A DNA stretch of 64,000 bases from Gottschalkiaceae bacterium SANA (lineage in GTDB: Bacteria > Bacillota > Clostridia > Tissierellales > GPF-1), in assembly GCA_036323355.1 (NCBI GenBank), contig AP028876.1, positions 434,001-498,000 on the forward strand, written 5' to 3'. Below the pieces are notes generated by a model. The model saw only the letters and a program-made list of their open reading frames with translations, did no database searches and was not told where the DNA came from. Shown piece after piece: positions 1-7,670 of this stretch; the first letter of the stretch is position 1; the number at the start of each line of letters is the position of its first letter. Made by a program: the position numbers and the translations under genes.

Positions 1-275
1 TGCCGGTTGGGGTTTGGTTGGCGGTTGTTGCTTTGGGTGTGTTCTGTACAGCACTGGCCTATTTAATTTATTTTTCATTGATTCGACGTATTGGACCAAC
101 AAAAACCTTATCGGTAACCTTTATGGTTCCTTTCTTCGGTGTGCTGTGGGGTGCAATTTTCTTACACGAAGCCTTATCGGTTGGCACTTTTCTTGGATTT
201 GGTCTAATTTTTGTCAGTTTGATGCTGCTTTCTGAAGGTCAAGCATTGGGTTTGAAACGAAAGACTCGATCATGA
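1..275 (+). CDS. EamA/DMT-family membrane transporter, C-terminal part
   Basis: The gene enters from the left edge, so only about the last 90 residues are visible. They form three hydrophobic segments with the pattern of the second half of a drug/metabolite transporter (EamA): an aromatic first helix, then RRIGPTK, then PFFGVLWGAIFLHE and a last helix ending in a basic tail. In this family the LHE motif near the start of the last hairpin is common. The protein would be a cytoplasmic membrane exporter of unknown small metabolite. The stop codon overlaps the ATG of the next gene (ATGA at 272-275), so the two are probably translationally coupled. Family call is fairly safe, substrate unknown. 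Confidence 0.75.
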   Translation, partial: PVGVWLAVVALGVFCTALAYLIYFSLIRRIGPTKTLSVTFMVPFFGVLWGAIFLHEALSVGTFLGFGLIFVSLMLLSEGQALGLKRKTRS

Positions 276-1201
276 ATCGGGTAGAAAATTGGGTTGAAAT
301 TGAAGAGGATGAAGTGGAAAAAATCCTTTCAAATATAGATGTCGAATGGAAAGTTCTCTCCATGGAGATTTGTTTGAATGGAAGGCGAACCACCAATTAT
401 AAAATTGAAACGGGCAAGGGGAGCGTTCTTATGCGGCTCTATCCCATGAACGCAGACGTTTCTCAAAAGGAAATAGCAATTTATCAGCGCCTTGTTGGAC
501 GACTGCCTGTTCCAAAGGTTTATCAGTCTGGCTTGATTGAACAAGGAAATTCATATATCGTGATGGAATATCTAGAGGGTGTTTTACTATCATCTATGTT
601 GAAGTACCAAGAATCGTGTACGGATTCACTTTTTGAACAGCTTGGTGAAATTTTGGCAATCATTCATCAAAAGTCCTTTGAGAAGGAAGGTGCTTTGAAT
701 GAAAAATTGGAAATTGAGGCTGGATTGCCACCAATTTTAGATTGGTACTTATACTTTTTGAATGGAATTCCAGGTAAGAAATTGGGCTATGAGTGGAAAC
801 GAGAAATTAAACAAATCATTGATATGAGTAGGGCAGATCTGGAGCGGATGACGGAAGAATTTGTTTTAGCCCACGGAGATTTTCGGCCAGCAAATTTGTT
901 GGTATCGGATGATCACATAAGCGGAGTATTGGATTGGGAATTTGTATTGTCGGCGCCAAGATATTTTGATATCGGGCAATTGATCCGCGAGGATGACTTG
1001 ACGGAATCGGCGAAACAGGCTTTTTATCGGGGCTATAAGGAAGTTTCGAAGGACCGATTGCCTGAGGATTGGGAGCGTTTGGCTCGGTTGATGGACCTTG
1101 CTACAATGTTGTCGTTTTTGGATCGCTGTGAAGAAATGACGGCGTTAGATATAGAGATGGTTGAGCGAATCAAAGCCAATGCAATGTTTGTGAAAAGATA
1201 A
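272..1201 (+). CDS. Aminoglycoside phosphotransferase/choline kinase-fold kinase
   Basis: A 309-residue cytoplasmic protein with the APH kinase fold. The N-lobe carries TNYKIETGKGSVLMRLYP, consistent with the ATP-binding strand and its lysine/arginine region. The catalytic loop LAHGDFRPANLLV (about residues 199-211) has the HGDxxxxN Brenner motif, followed by GVLDWEF (about 217-223), the metal-binding DxD/DW element. Proteins of this class phosphorylate hydroxyls of small molecules such as choline, homoserine, thiamine or sugars, and many are not resistance enzymes. The start overlaps the upstream transporter stop, which suggests a two-gene operon, and a strong hairpin terminator follows directly. 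Substrate cannot be told from sequence. Confidence 0.8.
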   Translation: MNRVENWVEIEEDEVEKILSNIDVEWKVLSMEICLNGRRTTNYKIETGKGSVLMRLYPMNADVSQKEIAIYQRLVGRLPVPKVYQSGLIEQGNSYIVMEYLEGVLLSSMLKYQESCTDSLFEQLGEILAIIHQKSFEKEGALNEKLEIEAGLPPILDWYLYFLNGIPGKKLGYEWKREIKQIIDMSRADLERMTEEFVLAHGDFRPANLLVSDDHISGVLDWEFVLSAPRYFDIGQLIREDDLTESAKQAFYRGYKEVSKDRLPEDWERLARLMDLATMLSFLDRCEEMTALDIEMVERIKANAMFVKR

Positions 1202-1223
1202 GCGAGGGTAACCTCGCTTTTTT
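1201..1223 (+). terminator. Intrinsic terminator of the transporter-kinase operon
   Basis: AGCGAGG/CCTCGCT stem with a GTAA loop followed by a run of T. It begins inside the stop codon of the kinase gene. Confidence 0.85.
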
Positions 1224-1275
1224 AGTTGTTTTTGCAACTAAATCATGGTACAATTCGGATAGTTGCAAAAGCAAC
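1221..1275 (+). promoter_or_regulatory. Promoter of marR-MATE operon with two inverted-repeat operator candidates
   Basis: A -35 TTGTTT (1226-1231) and -10 TACAAT (1249-1254) are 17 bp apart. The -35 lies inside a perfect inverted repeat TTTAGTTG/CAACTAAA (1221-1228 and 1235-1242). Just after the -10 a second palindrome GTTGC-AAAA-GCAAC (1262-1275) repeats the same GTTG/CAAC arms. Paired palindromes flanking the -10 are the usual layout for MarR autorepression, so this is inferred to be the operator of the next gene. Confidence 0.65.
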
Positions 1276-1290
1276 GAATTGGAGGTTGTC

Positions 1291-1737
1291 ATGACACATT
1301 ACCAATATGGACGGTATATCTCTGGTGTGTATCGGTCTTTTCAGAAGTTTTTGAAGATACGATTGATGGATGTAGATTTGCGTCCTTTGGAGTTTCGGGT
1401 TTTGTTGATACTCGTACATAGGGATGGTGCAAGCCAAGAAGAGATCGCAGAAGGGTTGACGATTGATAAAAGTGTGATTGCCAGGGTGGTAAAGAGTTTA
1501 ATAGAGAATGACTATATCGTTCGAAAAGTAAATGAAGAAGACCGACGTGCGTATTGCTTGTTTCGGACGTCAAAAGCAATTGCATTTGATGAAATTATGA
1601 TGGCAATTTTAGAAGAATGGGAAGAAATTATTCTAGAAAAAGTGCCCGAGGAAGAACGGGATCGTTTTTCTGAATTAATGAAAGATGTATTTGCACATAC
1701 CAAACTGACAGTAAAAAAGATACAGCAGGAGGATTAA
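1291..1737 (+). CDS. MarR-family transcriptional regulator
   Basis: A 148-residue winged-helix regulator. The ATG at 1291 is preceded by GGAGG at 1281-1285 with a 5-base gap, which decides the start over an in-frame TTG at 1279. The middle shows the MarR HTH and wing: LILVHRDGASQEEIAEGL, then IDKSVIARVVKSLIENDYI (recognition helix), then VRKVNEEDRRAYCLF (wing with the usual D-R-R). Charged helices at both ends would form the dimer. It lies one base upstream of a MATE pump and behind a promoter with paired palindromes, so it probably represses this two-gene operon and is relieved by a pump substrate. Confidence 0.9.
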   Translation: MTHYQYGRYISGVYRSFQKFLKIRLMDVDLRPLEFRVLLILVHRDGASQEEIAEGLTIDKSVIARVVKSLIENDYIVRKVNEEDRRAYCLFRTSKAIAFDEIMMAILEEWEEIILEKVPEEERDRFSELMKDVFAHTKLTVKKIQQED

Positions 1738-1738
1738 A

Positions 1739-3124
1739 ATGGATCAAAAAGAAAATAAAATGGGCACGGTGCCCATTCCTAAGTTATTGTTTCAAATGGC
1801 ATTGCCAGCAATTATCGCTATGATGGTGCAGGCTCTCTATAATATAGTAGACAGTATTTTTGTATCACGATTGGGAGAAGAGGCGTTAACTGCATTGTCT
1901 TTGGCCTTTCCCATTCAATTGATTATCATTGCTTTTTTTGTGGGGTTGGGTATCGGAATCAATTCGTTGGTTTCTCGAAAGCTTGGAGCAAAGGATGTCG
2001 AGAGTGCGACTAATGCGGCGGAGCACGGATTTATTATTGCGGGCATACTGTATGTAATTATTGCCATATTGGCGTTTATGGTACCAAAAGCATTTTTTGC
2101 AAATTTCACAGATGATCCATTGGTGATTGAGTATGGGGTGCAGTATATTACCATTGTTATGCTTTTTGCTTTTGGGCGGATATTTGCTCAAGCCGGCATC
2201 AGTGTTATGCAGGGAACCGGTGAAATGGTAAAGCCTATGAAAGCGATGATGATTGGGGCAATTGGAAATATGATTCTTGATCCAATCTTGATCTTTGGCT
2301 GGTTCGGGATCCCAGCGATGGGCATTCGCGGTGCGGCCATTGCAACGGTAGCGGCGCAGATTCTTTCTATGCTCTATGTATTTCATGCGATTTTCCGTCA
2401 AAAGGTCAGTCTGCAGTTAAATATGAAGAGTTTTCACTATGACTCGAAGATGATTCGTCAGATTGTCGTAGTTGGTTTGCCAGCAGCGATTATGCAGGCA
2501 TTGGGTTCGGTGATGTTGACGGGATTAAACTTGATTCTTGCGAGCTTTAGCGGTTCGGCGGTTGCAGTATTGGGTGTGTATTTTAAACTTCAATCGTTCA
2601 TTTTTATGCCGATCTTTGGTTTGGGGCAGGGAACCATGCCGATCATTGGATACAATTTCGGTGCGAAAAACCGTCCTCGCATGATGGAGGCGATTCGGGT
2701 TGCCTTGATGACGTCGGTAACGATTATGGTATTGGGAACTCTTGTTTTTCAGTTCTTTCCGTCAAGTCTATTGAAAATGTTTAATAGCTCACCAGCTATG
2801 ATGACAATTGGTGTGCATGCATTTAGAACGATCAGTTGGATTTTTCCAATGGCGGGGATTTCTATTGTATTAAGTACATCGTTCCAGGCCATGGGTAAGG
2901 CACATTTAAGCATGGTCGTCAGCTTTATCCGTCAATTGGTGGTCTTGTTACCATCGGCATATTTCTTTGGCAAATATTTTGGATTAGACGCAGTCTGGTA
3001 TTCCTTTGTTGCTTCAGAAATCGTCGGTTTGAGTACGGTGCTTTTTTTATTCCGTTCTGTGATGAAGAGTCAGTTAAGCGGATGGACGGAAAGCCGGGAG
3101 ACTATAAGCGTGGAAGCGGAATAA
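1739..3124 (+). CDS. MATE-family multidrug/metabolite efflux transporter
   Basis: A 461-residue polytopic protein of the NorM/DinF superfamily, with about 12 membrane segments in two related halves. Typical MATE sequence is seen at the start (IPKLLFQMALPAIIAMMVQA, then LYNIVDSIFVSRLG) and in the middle (GQGTMPIIGYNFGAKN). It would exchange cationic compounds for Na+ or H+ across the cytoplasmic membrane. The gene starts one base after marR with AGGAGG overlapping its end, so it is co-transcribed and presumably controlled by MarR. A short CCTCGA/TCGAGG hairpin terminator follows. Substrate unknown. Confidence 0.92.
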   Translation: MDQKENKMGTVPIPKLLFQMALPAIIAMMVQALYNIVDSIFVSRLGEEALTALSLAFPIQLIIIAFFVGLGIGINSLVSRKLGAKDVESATNAAEHGFIIAGILYVIIAILAFMVPKAFFANFTDDPLVIEYGVQYITIVMLFAFGRIFAQAGISVMQGTGEMVKPMKAMMIGAIGNMILDPILIFGWFGIPAMGIRGAAIATVAAQILSMLYVFHAIFRQKVSLQLNMKSFHYDSKMIRQIVVVGLPAAIMQALGSVMLTGLNLILASFSGSAVAVLGVYFKLQSFIFMPIFGLGQGTMPIIGYNFGAKNRPRMMEAIRVALMTSVTIMVLGTLVFQFFPSSLLKMFNSSPAMMTIGVHAFRTISWIFPMAGISIVLSTSFQAMGKAHLSMVVSFIRQLVVLLPSAYFFGKYFGLDAVWYSFVASEIVGLSTVLFLFRSVMKSQLSGWTESRETISVEAE

Positions 3125-3127
3125 ATG

Positions 3128-3157
3128 AAAAGCCTCGAGAATATCGAGGTTTTTTTA
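3128..3157 (+). terminator. Terminator after marR-MATE operon
   Basis: CCTCGA (3133-3138) pairs with TCGAGG (3144-3149), followed by seven T residues. Confidence 0.75.
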
Positions 3158-3222
3158 TTGCATTAAATGAAGGAAACTGGATAGAATAGAACTAGCATGC
3201 AAGAGAAAAGGGGATGAGCAGG

Positions 3223-3933
3223 ATGATGATTACAGTATCACCGAGCAAAACGCATCAAGTGGAAATACAAGCGCCATTACAAACCATGCAACCCGCTTTT
3301 CAGGGAGAAGCTATGCGGTTGTATGCTCGAATTTCTAGTTGGACTAAAGATGAAATGATGAGTCGAATGAAGCTGTCAGACACCTTGGCCGACCAGGTAT
3401 ATGAACTTTATCAAGACCAGGTGAGGGAGAAATCAGCGACTGCAATTACCTATTATACGGGACTGGTATACAAACAGCTTTGTTTGCCACAATATTCCCA
3501 AAATGAGTGGCAATATATCAAGGAAAATCTACGAATTCTTTCAGCCATGTATGGGGTATTACGTCCCCAGGATAAAGTGAAGCCCTATCGATTGGATTTC
3601 CAAATGAAGGTACCCGGGGAGAATCTTTATCAATCTTGGGGGATATTATTAGCGTCTTATTGGAAAAGTGAGGTCATTGTTGATCTTTCTTCTAATGAAT
3701 ATGGGAAGATGCTGCCGGATGATCGGATTCGGATTCAATTTCTTCAGAGAAATAAAAAAGGAGAGTGGAAGTCGCAGTCGACGAAGACCAAAATGGCGCG
3801 TGGGAAGATGTTGGATTGGTTGATTCGCATGCAAATAAAAACGCCCGAAGAAATTCAGGCGTTCGCATTGGATTCGTATGTGTTTGATAGTGAAAGGTCA
3901 TTAGATCGAACGTGGGTATTTTGTCAGAGATAA
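3223..3933 (+). CDS. yaaA: YaaA/UPF0246 family protein (peroxide stress, iron handling)
   Basis: About 236 residues. The N-terminus ITVSPSKTHQ resembles the family start (LxxISPAKT), and the centre has LSAMYGVLRPQDKVKPYRLD, a hallmark of the family, followed by VDLSSNEYGKML and an ARGKMLDWLI segment near the C-terminus. In E. coli YaaA limits free iron and DNA damage during peroxide stress and binds unusual DNA structures; the role here is inferred. The ribosome site AAAAGGGG at 3206-3213 abuts an ATG at 3214, so the ATG at 3223 or 3226 is the more likely start. It converges on the pilin gene with only 4 bp between stop codons and no clear terminator between. Confidence 0.85.
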   Translation: MMITVSPSKTHQVEIQAPLQTMQPAFQGEAMRLYARISSWTKDEMMSRMKLSDTLADQVYELYQDQVREKSATAITYYTGLVYKQLCLPQYSQNEWQYIKENLRILSAMYGVLRPQDKVKPYRLDFQMKVPGENLYQSWGILLASYWKSEVIVDLSSNEYGKMLPDDRIRIQFLQRNKKGEWKSQSTKTKMARGKMLDWLIRMQIKTPEEIQAFALDSYVFDSERSLDRTWVFCQR

Positions 3934-3937
3934 AATC

Positions 3938-4423
3938 TTAATAGGAAAACTCAGCAAGATAAACTTTGTTATTATTTGATCCAACCCAAATTTTCACTTT
4001 GCCGTCGACTACTTCAAACATATATCTTTGGAGGTCACTATTACTTCTATCGTTTCCTGCATCTGGATCTTCTGGTCCGGGTGCTTCTTCGTAGTCTAGG
4101 GGTACGAAAGCCTTGTCGAAGCTTCTTCCGGTACCGCTGAAACGTTGTTTTTTAAAGCCTGTGATTTCATCATCGTTGTTATAGATAGGCGTTACGCCAT
4201 AAAGCTTTTTATTTTCGATGATCAGACTTCCGTCGGAAAGAGAGCGCTTCATAAAATCAGCAAGAAGTTCTGCTTCACGGGTATCTGCGGTTTCCGTTGC
4301 TTTTGCCTGAACACTCATATAATTTGGAACAGCAATGGCAAGGATGAGACCAAGGATGGCCAAGACAACAATAAGTTCGATCAAAGTGAATCCCTTTTTA
4401 TTTCTTTTTTTTATATTTTCCAA
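3938..4423 (-). CDS. Type IV prepilin-like / pseudopilin protein
   Basis: A 161-residue protein with a class III prepilin signal: basic leader ending KKG, cleavage, then FTLIELIVVLAILGLILAIA with Glu at mature position 5. The C-terminal domain is soluble and ends with a strand-rich segment (VDGKVKIWVGSNNNKVY). Such proteins are processed by prepilin peptidase and assemble into type IV pili, competence or secretion pseudopili. The start is UUG at 4423, with AAAGGAG seven bases upstream and no suitable AUG nearby. No assembly ATPase, platform protein or peptidase is adjacent, so it is an orphan pilin here. Confidence 0.85.
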   Translation of the reverse strand: MENIKKRNKKGFTLIELIVVLAILGLILAIAVPNYMSVQAKATETADTREAELLADFMKRSLSDGSLIIENKKLYGVTPIYNNDDEITGFKKQRFSGTGRSFDKAFVPLDYEEAPGPEDPDAGNDRSNSDLQRYMFEVVDGKVKIWVGSNNNKVYLAEFSY

Positions 4424-4605
4424 AAAGATACTCCTTTTTTGTATACACTACACTCAGATATTTATTAGATTTATTATATCAAATTGGGTGAAGAGTAGTT
4501 GTGGATGTTTTCAATTTTAATGACTTTTAAGAAGTTTCGGTTTTATTTAAGGAATAAAAATTAGGGTTTATGATAAAATGATCATAATGTAAATCGGAGG
4601 GGTCA

Positions 4606-5769
4606 ATGAAACAGGGATATAGAATTTTTTTGGGAAGTTTAATGGCTGTGACTGTACTATTGGTTGGTTACATTTTATTGAAAGTTGAGAGTCGTGGACT
4701 GGTTGAACCATTGGGATGGCTATTAATGGGTTCGGCTGTATATATGGAAGTTATGCAGATGTTCTATGATGATCAAGTTAGCATGTCTTTGTCGGGTCCA
4801 CTGACCATTTTGGCGGTTGCAACCCAGCCGTTTTGGTTTGTTTTGATTATGATTATCCTATTTACATCTTCTGGGAAGCTTTTTCAAAAGTATTATTATC
4901 ATGAGCAGGAACATTTCTTTGATATCAAATGGCTTTTTAATCTCACACAATATATTTTTATTGCGGCATTGATTCGATGGTTGTTTTTTGGCATTTACCC
5001 GGCATCGTTTTCAGGAATGCTTAGTTGGATGATGGCGAGTTTGTTATATATTGCGGTAAACGTGTTTCTTGTGGGAACGATGATTTCGTTGTATACAGGG
5101 AATAATGGATTTAAGAGCTACACGGCTACAACAACGTCGCTTTTTATTTACTATCATGTAATTTTCACTTTACTATTGATGTATGTTGAGGCTGTGGGTG
5201 GAATCTTTGGTGTCTTGCTCATTATGATGGCACTGATGCCCATGCAGGGTGAGATTTTACGGCGTTCCAGTGCGCACAAGCTTAACCCCATGCTGATTCA
5301 AGATGAATTGACAGGGGCTTTTAATCGGGGATTTATGCAGCGGAAGATTACAGAGTGGTTACATCACAAGCGGCCATTCGCAGTGTTGTTTATTGATTTG
5401 GATGATTTTAAACATATCAATGATACTTATGGTCACGTAGTTGGGGACCAGATTTTAATGCATTTCGTTTCTCAACTGAAGGAAGATCTTCGCTTGGAGG
5501 ATCGAGTCGTACGATATGGTGGAGATGAATTTTGTATTTTATTCCAAAATGCGGAAGAGGCACAGCGAGTCCATGAGAGATGGAAAGACACGTGGTTGAA
5601 ATGTCACTTAGAAAGTGGAGTAACCATACAATATGGCTTCTCATCTGGGATTTCGGAATATACTTGTGAAGAGGAAATGACGTTTTTTGAGTTTTTGGAT
5701 AAGGTGGATCAGCAAATGTATGAAGAAAAAAGAAAAAAGGCAAATCGAACCGATCAGGAGCTCGCATAA
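4606..5769 (+). CDS. Membrane-bound diguanylate cyclase (GGDEF)
   Basis: A 387-residue protein with about six or seven hydrophobic segments in residues 1-220 and a C-terminal GGDEF domain starting at QDELTGAFNRGFMQ. The active site is an intact YGGDEF (around residues 305-309), and RLED lies exactly five residues before it, matching the RxxD inhibitory site for c-di-GMP product feedback. FIDLDDFKHINDTYGH supplies the metal-binding aspartates. It would make c-di-GMP in response to a membrane or extracytoplasmic signal. No EAL or PilZ partner is nearby, although an orphan pilin gene is the upstream divergent neighbour, and pili are common c-di-GMP targets. Confidence 0.92.
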   Translation: MKQGYRIFLGSLMAVTVLLVGYILLKVESRGLVEPLGWLLMGSAVYMEVMQMFYDDQVSMSLSGPLTILAVATQPFWFVLIMIILFTSSGKLFQKYYYHEQEHFFDIKWLFNLTQYIFIAALIRWLFFGIYPASFSGMLSWMMASLLYIAVNVFLVGTMISLYTGNNGFKSYTATTTSLFIYYHVIFTLLLMYVEAVGGIFGVLLIMMALMPMQGEILRRSSAHKLNPMLIQDELTGAFNRGFMQRKITEWLHHKRPFAVLFIDLDDFKHINDTYGHVVGDQILMHFVSQLKEDLRLEDRVVRYGGDEFCILFQNAEEAQRVHERWKDTWLKCHLESGVTIQYGFSSGISEYTCEEEMTFFEFLDKVDQQMYEEKRKKANRTDQELA

Positions 5770-5785
5770 GAGCTCTATTTTTTTT
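5758..5785 (+). terminator. Terminator overlapping the diguanylate cyclase stop codon
   Basis: Perfect GAGCTC (5758-5763) and GAGCTC (5770-5775) stem with the stop codon in its loop, then a T-rich run. Confidence 0.8.
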
Positions 5786-5789
5786 GGTA

Positions 5790-5950
5790 AAAATACTAAG
5801 GGTGAAAGAATGATGGCACCCAATCATTGGCGGTGTTTTGGCTCTTTCTGGAATTACGCACGCTTATATGCGATGGAGATGGAAACTCATTCATTCGGGG
5901 TATCTATAATATGTTGCAAATACCTTGCGATGGATTTTGGAAATTGAATG
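5790..5950 (+). pseudogene. Decayed remnant of the small His-rich membrane protein found at 7290-7661
   Basis: Frame 5814-5906 reads WHPIIGGVLALSGITHAYMR and continues WRWKLIHSGYL before a TAA at 5907. This matches the internal segment of the intact protein at 7290-7661, which has LHPILGGVLVMTGILHGYLA, then WGWNFRRTGYLL. The DNA before it (GGTAAAAATACTAAGGGTGA) also resembles the leader of the intact gene. About 48 N-terminal codons are missing and the C-terminus is broken by stops and apparent frameshifts. It sits just upstream of a cytochrome b5-like lipoprotein gene, as the intact copy does. A relic of a duplicated two-gene module is the best reading. Confidence 0.65.
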
Positions 5951-6059
5951 ATTGCGTAAACAGATGAGGCTTAAGGTGGTACATCGTTTCGTATCGATCG
6001 ATGTGCTGTGCTTTTGGGGCTGCATATCTTTTTCGTACAGTTCTGAGTTAGGAGGAAAT

Positions 6060-7058
6060 ATGAAACGGCTACTAAGTATGCTTATTGTTATTCTGCTTTT
6101 GGCAGCTTGCACGCCGGCAGAAGAGACAATACCTGCTACAGAAACATCTGAGCCTGCAGGTGGACAAGAACCTATAGAAATGACGGGAGATTTGGAAATT
6201 CCATCCGATGAATTGGCGGCATATAATGGTGAGAACGGGATGCCAGCATATGTGGCCGTCGATGGAGTCATTTATGATGTGACAGACCATCCAGAATGGA
6301 CCACGGGAGAACATGGTGGGAGTATAGCAGGGACGGATATCACAGAGGTGCTGAAAGCTGCACCCCATGGCTTGAGTAAATTGGAGGAGATTCCACAGGT
6401 TGGAACACTGATTGCTGTTATGGTGGCTGATGAAGGGACACAAGCTAGTGAACCGACATTGACTCTGGAAGAGCTAGCTGCATATAATGGGAAAAATGGA
6501 ATGGCTGCTTATGTGGCAGTAGATGGAATGATCTATGATGTGACAGACCATCCGGAATGGACCACGGGCGAACATGGTGGCAATTTAGCTGGAACAGATA
6601 TCACAGAGATGCTGAAAGCTGCACCCCATGGTTTGAGTAAATTGGAGGAGATTCCTCAGGTTGGAACACTGATTGCTGACATGGTGGCTGATGAAGGGAC
6701 ACAAGCTAGTGAACCGACATTGACTCTGGAAGAGCTAGCTGCATATAACGGGAAAAATGGAATGGCTGCTTATGTGGCAGTAAATGGAATGATCTATGAT
6801 GTGACAGACCATCCAGAATGGACCACGGGAGAACATGGTGGAAGTATAGCAGGGACGGATATCACAGAGATGTTAAAAGCTGCTCCTCATGGACTGAGCA
6901 AACTTGACGAGACACCTATGGTAGGGATCTTATCATCTGGGCAAGTTGGAGATGACTACGACGATGACTACGACGACGACGATGACGATGACTGCGACGA
7001 CGATGACGATGACTACGACGACGATGACGATGACTACGACGACGATGACGATGACTGA
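6060..7058 (+). CDS. Lipoprotein with three tandem cytochrome b5-like domains and an Asp-rich tail
   Basis: A 332-residue exported lipoprotein. The ATG at 6060 follows AGGAGGAAAT and gives a clean lipobox (LLLAAC). Three near-identical cytochrome b5-like haem/steroid-binding domains follow, each with an AAYNGKNG start, YVAVDGMIYDVTDHPEW, EHGG and KAAPHGLSKL. The two histidines (EHGG and PHG) match the axial haem ligands of PF00173 proteins. The tail is almost pure Asp with a few Tyr and one Cys. The protein should be membrane-anchored outside the cell and may carry three haems as an electron conduit, or bind another hydrophobic ligand. A 1-domain paralogue lies at 7671-8090. Haem binding is inferred, not shown. 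Confidence 0.85.
   Translation: MKRLLSMLIVILLLAACTPAEETIPATETSEPAGGQEPIEMTGDLEIPSDELAAYNGENGMPAYVAVDGVIYDVTDHPEWTTGEHGGSIAGTDITEVLKAAPHGLSKLEEIPQVGTLIAVMVADEGTQASEPTLTLEELAAYNGKNGMAAYVAVDGMIYDVTDHPEWTTGEHGGNLAGTDITEMLKAAPHGLSKLEEIPQVGTLIADMVADEGTQASEPTLTLEELAAYNGKNGMAAYVAVNGMIYDVTDHPEWTTGEHGGSIAGTDITEMLKAAPHGLSKLDETPMVGILSSGQVGDDYDDDYDDDDDDDCDDDDDDYDDDDDDYDDDDDD
6210..6935 (+). repeat. Tandem 261-bp repeat encoding the cytochrome b5-like domains
   Basis: Three copies begin at about 6210, 6471 and 6732, giving an exact 261-bp (87-codon) period. Units 2 and 3 are nearly identical over long stretches, for example GAAGGGACACAAGCTAGTG at 6432 and 6693. The near identity points to a recent duplication or gene conversion. 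Confidence 0.9.
6954..7055 (+). repeat. 21-bp minisatellite encoding the poly-Asp tail
   Basis: The tail is built of a 21-bp unit TAC-GAC-GAC-GAT-GAC-GAT-GAC (Tyr plus six Asp), with about three clear copies, one of them with TGC (Cys) in place of TAC, and shorter degenerate units before. Because the unit is a multiple of three, copy-number change would alter tail length without breaking the frame. Confidence 0.85.
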
Positions 7059-7135
7059 ATGTAATAGAAACATTCCGAATATTTGAACAAAGCTCTCTCA
7101 AATGGACGGTTTAAATATAACTAAGTAACAATTAG

Positions 7136-7166
7136 ATGACTCCTGTACTCGGCAGGAGTCATTTTT
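7136..7166 (+). terminator. Terminator after the three-domain lipoprotein gene
   Basis: ATGACTCCTG (7136-7145) pairs perfectly with CAGGAGTCAT (7153-7162), followed by T residues. Confidence 0.85.
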
Positions 7167-7289
7167 GATTGTTTAGACAAGCTTAATTGACGTATGATGA
7201 AGAGAAACAAAATAAGGTGAGAAGTATGGAATCTGAGGTCTCTTAGTGAGAGGTCTCTTTTTTGGGGTAAAAAAGTAATGGGTGATGCT

Positions 7290-7661
7290 ATGATACAATT
7301 TTTAGGGTATCTTAATGCAAGTATTCTAGTGATTTTGTCTTTGCGCTGGCCATATTTTATATGGTTTAAGCGTTCAAAGAAATCGAAAGAATCAAAGTTG
7401 CTTGCAAAAACGATTCGTCGACTTCATCCGATTCTTGGTGGAGTATTAGTGATGACAGGGATTTTACACGGTTATCTGGCATGGGGCTGGAATTTTCGCC
7501 GTACGGGATACCTTCTCTATTTCTTTGTTTTGTTGCAAGGCATTTTGGGACTTGGATTACTCAAAAAAAGAAAAGGCTTGAAAAATCCGCATCGCTGGGT
7601 CTCGCTGATGGCTTTGGTTTTGTTGGGCTTGCATGTGTTTTATCGCACAGCCCTTGGATAG
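7290..7661 (+). CDS. Small four-helix membrane protein with conserved histidines (possible membrane cytochrome b)
   Basis: About 123 residues with four hydrophobic segments. Histidines fall in or near the helices: RLHPILGG, GILHGYLAWGW, NPHRWVSL and GLHVFYR. Four membrane helices with paired His resemble cytochrome b561 or ferric-reductase-like haem proteins, though the family cannot be named with certainty. It is nine bases upstream of a cytochrome b5-like lipoprotein gene, so an electron path from membrane quinol to the outside is a reasonable inference. The ATG at 7290 sits behind GGGTGAT (7280-7286); an in-frame ATG at 7278 is possible. A weak hairpin with a T run (7234-7262) lies in its leader. 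A decayed copy is at 5790-5950. Confidence 0.65.
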   Translation: MIQFLGYLNASILVILSLRWPYFIWFKRSKKSKESKLLAKTIRRLHPILGGVLVMTGILHGYLAWGWNFRRTGYLLYFFVLLQGILGLGLLKKRKGLKNPHRWVSLMALVLLGLHVFYRTALG

Positions 7662-7670
7662 GAGAGTAAT

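Noticed and set aside
1886-2401. 171-residue antisense frame opposite the MATE gene
   Set aside because: It is the shadow of a well-supported gene, with composition typical of non-coding frames.
5687-5947. 86-residue open frame after the diguanylate cyclase
   Set aside because: It begins inside the GGDEF gene and its tail is a wrong-frame reading of the decayed membrane gene.
7226-7246. Six-codon leader peptide (MESEVS) before the 7290 gene, as an attenuator
   Set aside because: A ribosome site is present, but no run of one regulatory amino acid and only a weak hairpin; chance is likely.
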